A stretch of DNA of 64,000 nt. Source: Locusta migratoria. Lineage: Eukaryota > Arthropoda > Insecta > Orthoptera > Acrididae. Position 1 is the first letter of the stretch, and each line of letters begins with the position of its first letter. Positions 55,537 through 64,000 of this stretch are shown in pieces. The position numbers and the translations under genes were made by a program. The notes below the pieces were generated by a model that was not told where the DNA came from, did no database searches, and saw only the letters and a list, made by a program, of their open reading frames with translations. The stretch is taken from assembly GCA_026315105.1 (NCBI GenBank), contig CM048747.1:277589491-277653490 (forward strand), in the 5' to 3' direction.

Positions 55537-57863
55537 TGAATTACCACTCTCAACACTCCTCCTCAATTCAAAGAACTCTCAACCCACTCTGACAACATTT
55601 AAACAGTCTCTCATTATAAGACAAAAAGGAAACTATACCTATCAATTAGAAACAGTTCAGATGTAAATGTTTTAGATCATTACAAAACATACTGCAAGAT
55701 ATTGAAGACAGTAATACTGCCATCAAAGCAAATACATTATCAGAATAGGATAGTCTTATCAGACAACAAAATAAAGACAATATGGGATATAGTAAAGGAG
55801 GAAACTGGTAGAACCAGATACAAAGAGGAGCACATAGCATTAAGAGTAGATGACACAAGGGTAACAGATGTGTGCAGTGTTGCTGTAATTTGCAACAAGC
55901 ATTTCTTAACTATTACCGAAAATATGGGATAATCAGGGTCAGTAACTGCTGTAATGCAATATCTCACACATGTGACTACAAATAACTGCAGTAATATGAG
56001 TATGACACAACACCACTAGAAGTAATGTCCACCATCAAATCCTTAAAATCAAAAATTTCCAGTGGCTATGATAATATATCAACAAATTTGATTAAAAAGT
56101 GTGCTTCTAAGGTTAGTGATATTTTAAGTTACTTCTATAACCATTCTTTTATCAGTGGAACATTTCCTGAATTGTTGATATATGCTGAAGTTAAGCCATT
56201 ACATAAGAAAGGAGATAAAGAATTTCCATAAAATTTCCGTCCAATTTCACTTTTGCCTGCATTCTCAAAAAATTTAGAAACGATAATCTATAGTCGTCTT
56301 CTTAAACACTTTACCACTAATAAACTATTATCCATGTCACAATTCGGGTTTCTGAAGGGTTCTGATATTGAGAAGGCTATCTACACATACAGTGTGAATG
56401 TACTTAATTCATTAGACAATAAATTACATCCACTGGTATATTTTGTGACCTGTCAATGGTATTTGACTGTGTAAATCACAATATACTTTTGAGCAAATTA
56501 GAATATTACGACATAACAGGAAACGCTGGAGAATGGTTCAAATCGTATATCTCTAATAGGAAAAAAAGGGTGTCAATAGGAAATAGAGGTGTACTGAACT
56601 ATCAGGCCTCATCAAAGTGGGAACCAATAACATGTGGGTTCCCCCAAGGCTCTATCTTAGGCCCCCTGCTTTTTCTTGTATATATCAATGACCTTTCATC
56701 ATAAACATTATCGGCTGCCACGTTTGTTTTATTTGCAGATGACACCAAATTGCAATAAATAGTAAATCAAATATAACCTTAGAAACATCTGCTAATGAAA
56801 TTGTCATGGACATTAATAAATGGTTCTTAGCGAATTCTCTGTCCCTAAACCTTGAAAAGACACACTATACGCAGTTTAGGACTTGTAAAAGATTTCCTGC
56901 CAGTATATGCATAGAGTATGACAACAAGAAAATGGAAGAAGTTGATAGTGTCAAATTCTTCGGATAATAAATTTAACTGGGAGGGGCATACCACAGAACT
57001 GCTCAAGTGCCTAAACAAGTCCCTGTTTGCTATGCGAATGTTGTCAGATATAGGAGATATAAAAATAAAAAAGCTAGCATATTATGTATACTTTGTCTCC
57101 ATGATGTCATACAGGATTATTTTCTGGGGCAACTCATCAGGCCAAGCAAAAGTTTACAGTATACAAAAACGTGCGTTATGGATCTTTTGTGGTGTCAACT
57201 CAAGGACATCATGTAGAGGGCTATTTAAGGAACTGGGGATACTTGCTACTGCTTCCCAAAACATTTATTCTCTAATGAAATTTGTCGTTAACACTATATA
57301 CCTCTTTTTTTTTTCAAACCAATATCTCGGTCCATGTAATCAATACTAGAAACAAGAATAACTTGCATAAAGATTTAGTCACTTACTTTGGTTCAGGAAG
57401 GTGTCCACTATTCAGCAGTACACATTTTCAATAACATGCCGCAGCCATAAAAAATTTAACTCACAATAAAGTACAGTTTGAAAAGAGTCTAAAGGATTTT
57501 TTTGGTGGTCAACTCCTTCTACTCCATAGATGAATTTATTACCAGAAGTGTTTGATGTAAGTTATTGTATATAATATTCACAAATATGAATACTGTTTTC
57601 AGTATGACTTCAGTACACATTTTGTGCAGTAATGTGATCATTGTAAATCAGTGATGTAACAAAATTTTTTTTAAAAATGCTAAGAATTGTAATATGCACC
57701 TAGAATATTAGTATGTAGTAATAAGTTTTATGTCCTATAAAATGTAAATATTCTTAAGATAATTGTTTTTCCTGACCAATTCCACACACACAAGGGCAAT
57801 TACATTTGGAATCTGTGGAAGGTACTTTAAAACATATGCTCTCTTTTGGAAGTATATATTGTG
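55537..57863 (+). pseudogene. CR1/L2/jockey-like LINE, RT region and 3' UTR
   Basis: The plus strand reads SDVNVLDHYKTYCKILKTVI and IKTIWDIVKEETGRTRYK (linker before RT), then LKSKISSGYDNISTNLIKKC, AEVKPLHKKGDKEFP, a stop, FRPISLLPAFSKNLETIIYS, FDCVNHNILLSKLEYYD (motif A, frameshifted), CGFPQGSILGPLLFLVYIND and LFADDTKLQ (active site), with thumb up to about 57350. A 3' UTR follows and resumes after a mariner insertion at 58563-58650, ending in (TCTAA)n. Several stops. The endonuclease is absent. Confidence 0.82.
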
Positions 57864-57865
57864 TA

Positions 57866-58560
57866 TGAGGCGCGCCCAGAAAGTAAGTTCCGTTTGATAA
57901 TAAAATGAAATTGTACACAGATAAAGAAGAAAATTTTAATGCAAAAAATTCTTCAACTCTTAAACTACTTTTCCACATAACTGCCTAAATTTTGTAGGCA
58001 CGTATCATAGCATGCCACAGGTGTTTGCATGCATCCTTCACATAATGTTGCCGCCTGTGTATTCAACCATGTGGTAACAGCTCTTTATCGTCATTGAAGT
58101 GTTGACCACCAAGGACAGATTTTAGGTGTAAGAAGAGATGAAAGTCTCTAGGAGAGAGGTCCGAGCTGTATGGAGGGTGATCAAACAGGTCCTATTGAAA
58201 TTTCCGTAAGAATTGTTTGGTCACATTCGATGTGTGAGGTCAGGCATTATTGTGAAAAAAAATCTTTTGACAGTAATTCTCTTCTTACACCTAAAATCTG
58301 TCCTTGGTGGACAACACTTCAACGATGATGATGAGCTGAAAGAACATGTTACCACATGGTTGAATACATAGGCGGCAACATTCTATGAAAAAGGCACATA
58401 AAACCTTGTGTCATGCTATGAGAATTGCCTACAAAATTTCGGAAGCTATGGAAAAAAGTAGTTTAACAGTTGTAGATTTTTGTGCAATCAATATTTTTTC
58501 TGTATCTGGACCTGTTCGTTTTATATAACCAAACAGAACTTACTTTCTGGACGCGCCTCA
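57866..58560 (-). mobile_element. fold-back mariner: inverted duplicate of the 3' half
   Basis: Ends TGAGGCGCGCCCAGAAAGTA and, read inward, TGAGGCGCGTCCAGAAAGTA, with TA at 57864-57865 and 58561-58562. Each arm (about 57866-58140 and 58270-58560) carries the transposase C-terminus in opposite orientation. The left arm on the minus strand reads PHTSNVTKQFLRKFQ, then DHPPYSSDLSPRDFHLFLHL (DD34D-type third Asp). The right arm on the plus strand repeats LHLKSVLGGQHFNDDDELKE. The N-terminal half is absent. Confidence 0.85.
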
Positions 58561-58562
58561 TA

Positions 58563-58655
58563 TTTTGTTCTCACGTGTTCTACATCCAAGAGGATTTCCT
58601 CATTTCGGATCTACTGGAACGAAAAGTACATCTAATCTAATCTAATCTAATCTTC
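58563..58655 (+). mobile_element. LINE 3' UTR end and (TCTAA)n tail
   Basis: Continues the LINE left at 57863. It ends in four to five TCTAA units at about 58631-58652, a simple-repeat tail as used by CR1/L2 elements, directly abutting a copia relic. Confidence 0.7.
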
Positions 58656-60507
58656 AGACTGTCACTGGGTAATGGCTTAGTTAAGATGTCAGCCAGTTGT
58701 GCCTCTGTATTTATATAACAAACATCAATAATTCCTTTGCTCACATAGTCTGTGACAAAATTGTATTTAATGTCAATAGATTTCATTCGTCGATGCTCCC
58801 ATCTTCTAAACAAATGAATGCAAGATTGGTTGTCTTTGAGAATCCTTACTGCATAATTGACTTTGAGACCTATGTCTGTCAACAGTTGAATTAGCTACAG
58901 AAGTTCCGCAGCTGCTGTGGCCAAGGCTACATATTCAGTTTCAGTTGAAGATAAGGGGACATAGTTTTGACGTTTAGTCATCCAACAGACAGTGTTTCCA
59001 TGCACTTGCAGTAGGTATCGTGATGTAGACTTCCTATCCTCTCCATTGCCAAAATCTGCAACTACATAGCAAAGAAGCAACTCTGCTCCTTGTCTTCCAT
59101 AGCACAATCTGAAGATGTACCTTTGATATATCTTAGTACTCTTTTAAGTACTTTCCAATCACTCTCCATTGATTTACTTTGATACCTGCCGAAATAATTA
59201 ATTGCTACACTTAGGTCAGGTCTTGTTGTAATCATAGCATACATCAAACAACCTATGAGTTGATGAAATGGTTAGGTTCATTTATGTGGTCTTTATCATT
59301 ATTCAGTTCTGGTGTATTTTTCATTGTCGGTTTGGTCTCCATTGACGTCCTAACCGAATTACAATTGTTCACTTCCAAACTCTCCAGTAGTTTTTGCAGA
59401 TATATATATGTTGACTCATTATCATTCTGTAATCTACTCTTTTGAAATCTATGCCAAGAAATAATTTAAGTTCTCTCATATGTCACATTAAAAATGTATT
59501 TTCCAAATCCCTCTTAATCTTTATGATTTCATCAGAATTACTTGCAGCAGTTATTATATCATCTACATATAATAGAAGATACACTCTACTGTCTTCCAAG
59601 TTATCCATATGCAAACATCTGTCAACATTTGACTGTCGAAGTCCAATATTCTTTACAAATTTATCAAATGTAGCATTCCATGTACGAGAAGCTTCTTTCA
59701 ATCCATACAAGGCCTTTTTTAATTTGAAGATCTTATTCCTTTTAGCTGTGATACCTTGAGTGTTTTTCATGTTACATCTTCATGTTGTTTTCCAGGCAGA
59801 AAGGCATTTTTAACATCCATTTGGCATCTACCTAGACCTTCTTCAATGATTAGTGACACTAAAGTTCTTAATGTAGCCAAACGTGCAACAAGATCATATG
59901 TTTGATTATAATCATAACCCTTTCTCTGAGCACACCTTTTGATCACAAGCATTGCCTAGTATCTTTCAATATCTCCATGTTGATTTCTCTTAATTTTGAA
60001 AACCCATTTACTGTCAAGATGTTTCTTCTTTTGAGAGCACTCTGACAACTCCCAAGTTTCATAAAGTTCTAATGACTTTATATTTTCATATATTGCTTGC
60101 CTCCACTCGTTTTCATCATGTCTGCCTTGTATATCTTTATAGCATTGAGGAACATCGTCAAAAAATGATTCAGCATGCAAGGCCAGAACTACATAATCAT
60201 CAAATTTTGCAGGCATGTTTCGTTCTCTGTTGCTTCGTCTAAGAGTTTGTATCTTTTCAGTTGTCTTGACCAATTCTCTTAAATTTTTACTCTCCTTTTC
60301 TTCTTTCAAGTCTTCATCTGTCTTGTATTCTTCTGTCCTATTTTCAACAAGGCCTATATTATATTCTTCTACATTATTTTCTCCTCCTCCTAAAAACCAC
60401 TGTTCACTAGTTGTATAATCGAAAGTAAATTTCCTTCAATCGAAAATTGTATCATTTCCACAAATTACCTTCTTTAGCTCTGGCCACCAAATTCTGTATC
60501 CATTTGG
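58637..60507 (-). pseudogene. decayed copia element: RT, RNase H
   Basis: On the minus strand, from high to low coordinate, the order is: PNGYRIWWPELKKVICGNDT, the acidic linker and NRERNMPAKFDDYVVLAL, WRQAIYENIKSLELYETWEL, LDSKWVFKIKRNQHGDIERY, LATLRTLVSLIIEEGLGRCQ and MDVKNAFLPGKQHED (RT), ALYGLKEASRTWN, LLLYVDDIITAA (active site YVDD), RPDLSVAINYFGRYQ, then RNase H (SSTETEYVALA) and ADILTKPL. Frameshifts and stops abound. It is a different family from the intact copia at 39 kb. The 5' half lies beyond the RTE insertion, at 63715 onward. Confidence 0.9.
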
Positions 60508-60512
60508 ACAAT
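60508..60512. repeat. TSD of the RTE insertion, left copy
   Basis: ACAAT, repeated at 63715-63719. Together they rebuild the copia codons for GYC|PNGY across the insertion. Confidence 0.82.
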
Positions 60513-63500
60513 GTGTTGTGGTCTTCAGTCTGGAGACTGGTTTGATGCAGCTCTCCACAATACCCTATCCTGAGTAAGCCTCTTCAACTCCACATAAGAA
60601 CAGCAACCTACATCAGTCTGAATCTGCTTACTGTATCCATCTCTTGGTCTTCCTCTGCGGTTTTTACCCCACACACTTCACTCCAACGCTAAATTCACAA
60701 TTCCTTGATGTCTAAGAATGTGTCCTACCAATCTATCCCTTCTTTTAGTCAAGGTATGCCAGAGATTTCTTTCCTCCCCAATTCTGTTCAGTACCTCCTC
60801 ATTAGGTAATGTGATCCACCCACCTAATCTTCAGCATTCTTCGATAGCACCACATTTCAAAAGCCTCTATCCTCTTCCTGTCCGCACTGTTTATCGTCCA
60901 TGTTTCTCTCCCACACAAGGCAACACTCCACACAAATGCCTTCAGAAAGGACTTCCTTAGGCATAAATCAATATTCGAGGTTAACAAATGTCTCTTTTTC
61001 AGGAACGCTTTTCTACCCATTGCCATTCTGCATTTTATATCTTCTGTACTGCGACCATCATTTGTTATTTTCCTGCCAAGTAGCAAAACTCATCTACCTC
61101 CTTTATTGTTTCGTTACCTAATTAAATTCCTTCAGCATCACCTAATTTTCTTAGACTGCACTTCATTACCCTAGTTTTGCTTTTGTTAATGTTCATCTTA
61201 TATTCAGCTTTCAGCACACTGTCCATTCCGTTCAACTGCTCTTCCAGGTCCTTTGCTGTCTCTGACAGAATTATTATGTCATTGGCAAAACACAATGTTT
61301 TTAATTCTTCACCCTGAACTTTAATTCCTTCTCCACATTTCTCCTTGCTTTCCTTTATAGTTTGCTCAATGTACAAATTGAATAACATTGGAGAAAGGCT
61401 ACAACCCTGACATACTCTCTTCCCAACCTCTGCATCCCTTTCATGCCCTTCAACTCTGACAACTACTGTCTGGTTTTTGTACAAGTTGTAAATAACCTTA
61501 CACTCCCCATATTTTACTCCTGCTTGCTTCAGAACTTGAAAGAGTTTATTCAAATCAACATTGTCAAAATCCTTCTCCTAATCTACAAAAGCTAGAAATG
61601 TAGGTTTGCCTTTCCTTAATCTATCTTCTAGGATAAGCCGTAAAGTGAGTATTGCCTCTCGTGTTCCTACATTTCTCCTGAACCAGAACTGATCCTCCCC
61701 GAGGTTGGCTTCTACCAGCTTTTCCATCCTTCTGTAAATAATTCGTGTTAATATTTTGCAACCATGACTTATTAAACTGATGGTTCTGTAATTTTCACGC
61801 CTGTCTGCGCCTGCTTTCTTTGGAATGGGGATTATTACATTTTTCTTAAAGTCTGAGGGTACTTCGCCTGTCTCATACATCTTACACACCAGGTGAAACA
61901 GTTTTGTCATGGCTGGTTCTCCCAGAGACTTCAGTAGCTCTGAGGGAATGTCATCTACTCCAGGGGCCTTGTTTCGACTTAGGTCATTCAGTGCTCTGCA
62001 AATTCATCTCTCTGTATAGTATCTCCTATTTCATCCTCATCTACTTCTTCCTCCCTTCCAACAACATTGTCTCTAAGTTCATTTCCTGCATAGAGCTTCT
62101 CTATATACTCTTTTCACCTTTCAGCTTTTCCTTCTTTGCTGAGAATTGGATTTCCATCTATGTTCTTGATATTCATAGAGCTGTTTTTCTCATCTCTAAA
62201 TATCTCTTTTATTTTCCTGTAAGCTGTATCTATTTTACCCTATTTATACATTCTTCTATATCCTTGCATTTGCATTCTAGCTACTCCTGCTTAGCCATTT
62301 TGCACTTCCTGTCAATCTCATTTCTTAGTCTTCTGTACTCAATTCTGACCGTTTCATTTACTGCATTTTTATATTTTCTCCTTTCATCGATCAAATCCAG
62401 TATGTCCTGTGATATCCAAGGATTTTTTGTAGATCTTGCCTTCCTACCTATTTTGTCCTCTGCTGCCTTCACTATTTCATCTCTCAATGCTACCCATTCC
62501 TCCTCTACTGTTTTATTTACCCCTGTTTCTGTCAATTGTTGTCTAAAGCACCCTCTGAAATTCTCCAGAACTTCAGGTTCCTTCAGTTTATCCAGGTCCC
62601 ATCTCCTTATTTTCCTACCTTTCTGCAGTTTTTTCAGTTTCAGCCTACAATTCATGACCAATAAGTTATGGTCAGAGTTTATATCTGACCCTGGGTATGT
62701 CTTACAGTTTAAAACCTGGTTCCGAAATCTGTGCTGTACCATTATAAAATCCATCTGGTATATCCCTGTGTCTCCTGGTTTCTTCCACGTATACAACCTT
62801 CTTTTGTGATTCTTAAACCAGGTGTTTATTATAACTAAATTATGTTTCGCACAAAATTCTACCAGGCGGCTTCCTCTTCCATTCCTTTTGCTCAGACCAT
62901 ATTCATCTACCATCTTCCCTTCATTTCCTAGTCCTACAACCGAATTCCAGTCTCCCATAACAATTAAGTTTTCCTCTCCTTTAATTATCTGAATAATTTC
63001 CTTTAGCTCCTCATATATTTCTTCGATCTCCTCATAATCAGCAGAGCTAGTTGGCGTATATACCTCTACTACTGTGGTCGGTGTTGCCTTCGTATCTATC
63101 TTGACTACGATAATGCGATCACTGTGTTGCTCATAGTAGTTTACCCGCATTCCTATCTTCTTATTCATTATCAGACCTACTCCTGTAATACCCCCAACTG
63201 ATTTTGTATTTATAATCCTGTACTCATCTGACCAGAAATCCTGTTGCTCTTTCCACCGAACTTCACTAATCCCCAATACATCTAACTTCAACCCATCCAT
63301 TTCTCTTTAAATTTTCTAACTTCCCTACCCAATTAAGGGATCTAACATTGCACGCTCCAATCCGTAGAATGCCAGTATTGTCTTTCCTGATGACAACATC
63401 CTCCTGAGTAGTCCCTGCCCAGAAATCCGAATGGGGGACTATTTTACCTCCGGAATATTTTACCCAAGAGGATGCCATCAATCTGTTCATACAGTAGAGC

Positions 63501-63714
63501 TGCATGTCCTCAGGAAAAGTGACGGCTGTAGTTTCCCCTTGCTTTCAGCCGTTCGCAGTAACTGTGTGGCAAAGCCACATTAGCTGATGTTACAAGGTCA
63601 GCTCAGTCAATCATCCAGACTGTTGCCCCTGTAACTACTGAAAAGGCTGCTGCCCCTCTTCAGGAACCACACGTTTGTCTGGCCTCTCCACAGATACCCC
63701 TCTGCTGTGGTTGC
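60513..63714 (-). mobile_element. full-length RTE-like non-LTR retrotransposon, 3202 bp
   Basis: About 3.2 kb is the usual size of RTE-clade elements, which carry one main frame with endonuclease and RT. On the minus strand the 5' end is at 63714 and the 3' end at 60513 with a short ACAACAC tail. 5-bp repeats (ACAAT) flank it. It lies inside a copia relic in the same orientation. It is the reference for two other copies in this window (11540-12952 plus; 37915-43960 minus). Confidence 0.87.
60560..63505 (-). pseudogene. RTE ORF: endonuclease and reverse transcriptase
   Basis: The minus strand from 63505 reads GACNVRSLNWVGKLENLKRN, then (frameshift near 63300) LKLDVLGISEVRWKEQQDFW with the catalytic Glu region, ENLIVMGDWNSVVGLGN (GDWN) and NSDHNLLVMNC (SDH), all of an APE-type endonuclease. 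The RT follows from 61910: NVIIPIPKKAGADRRENYRT, EDQFWFRRNVGTREAILTLR, LAFVD, CQGCSLSPMLFNLYIEQTIK and LCFANDIIILS (FAND for FADD). The C-terminal block has RMAMGRKAFLKKRHL, FEMWCYRRMLKIRWVDHIT and LVGHILRHQGIVNLALE. Insect versions are often misnamed craniofacial development protein 2-like after the endonuclease. Breaks at about 63290, 61560 and 61090 inactivate it. Confidence 0.9.
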
Positions 63715-64000
63715 ACAATAGCCGATAAAAATGCATGTAAGTGAATGGGAATCAAATTTTCTTGCTAGAAGTTGCTTTGGAATTTTTAAGAAGGCAATAC
63801 AACCAAAAACCTTCATCTTCTCTAAATTAGGTTTTCTCCCATATCAGAGAGCTGCTGGTACTTTTCCACCCAAGGCTGTATTTGGACTTCTGTTTGTGAT
63901 ATAGATGGCAGTCAACAGTACTCCTGTCCAAACACACTTGTAGAGTTTTTATTTGAGAAGTAAACAATGCACTTTATCCAAAATAGTCCTGTTCAGACGT
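63715..64000 (-). pseudogene. decayed copia element: end of integrase (continues outside window)
   Basis: The minus strand reads TAIYITNRSPNTALGGKVPA, ALWYGRKPNLEKMKVFGCIA and FDSHSLTCIFIGYC, the C-terminal half of copia integrase. It stops at the RTE insertion and continues at 60507 with PNGYRIWWPE. The rest of the element lies beyond 64000. Confidence 0.88.

Noticed and set aside
61904..62809. 301-codon open frame on the plus strand with many Ser/Leu/Phe residues
   Set aside because: It lies antisense to the RTE endonuclease region, whose minus-strand frame shows real motifs (GDWN, SDH). The plus frame has no recognisable domain.

Overview
This looks like a window of a large, repeat-dense insect genome. 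An orthopteran (locust or grasshopper) is the best guess. The reasons are one host gene with 10-kb and 21-kb introns, tRNA-derived SINEs with clean target-site duplications (TSDs), many Penelope-like, RTE, CR1-like and I-like retroelements, and many Tc1/mariner relics. The taxon is inferred, not shown. No bacterial features, real tRNA or rRNA genes, or CRISPR arrays were seen.

Host gene. I recognise one ordinary gene: an SR splicing factor of the Rbp1/SRSF3-SRSF7 type on the minus strand. Its three coding exons are at 34220-34012 (RRM), 23945-23868 (end of RRM and linker) and 3075-2985 (RS tail and stop). Splice sites and phases agree across all three. Most of the first 34 kb is therefore intron and 3' flank of this gene, filled with transposons.

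Layout. 0.3-5.1 kb: a SINE, a mariner relic and a complete but dead Tc1-like element (3560-5104, TA TSD). 6.0-10.4 kb: inverted and direct pieces of Penelope-like elements (GIY-YIG endonuclease, reverse transcriptase (RT), termini with hammerhead-like motifs), with a large palindrome and a piggyBac-like insert. 10.9-13.8 kb: a mariner relic with a 67-nt poly(A) tract, an RTE copy and a degenerate SINE. 14.0-21.7 kb: a nearly full-length but decayed I-like LINE on the minus strand, split by a 1.8-kb segment flanked by 52-bp direct repeats. 24.9-29.7 kb: a Tigger relic interrupted by a LINE end and a mariner relic, then more mariner and Tc1 pieces. 31.35-33.48 kb: a hAT-like element with an 8-bp TSD. 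37.9-44.0 kb: an RTE copy with an intact Ty1/copia element inserted in it (39074-43631, single 1323-codon Gag-Pol frame, 194-bp LTRs differing at one base by eye). 48.5-50.7 kb: RT and Penelope relics and a SINE. 51.8-55.3 kb: a DD41D mariner-like element with ~300-bp terminal inverted repeats (TIRs), interrupted by a CR1-like LINE. 55.3-58.6 kb: a SINE, then another LINE carrying a fold-back mariner. 58.6-64 kb: a decayed copia element on the minus strand, split by a full-length (3.2 kb) RTE with a 5-bp TSD.

How it fits together. The host gene supplies a splicing regulator and almost everything else is self-replicating DNA. Several nests give relative ages: RTE is older than the intact copia, the decayed copia is older than the 3.2-kb RTE, the DD41D transposon is older than its CR1-like insert, and Tigger is older than what split it. 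The copia element at 39-43.6 kb is the only mobile element here that looks able to move on its own.
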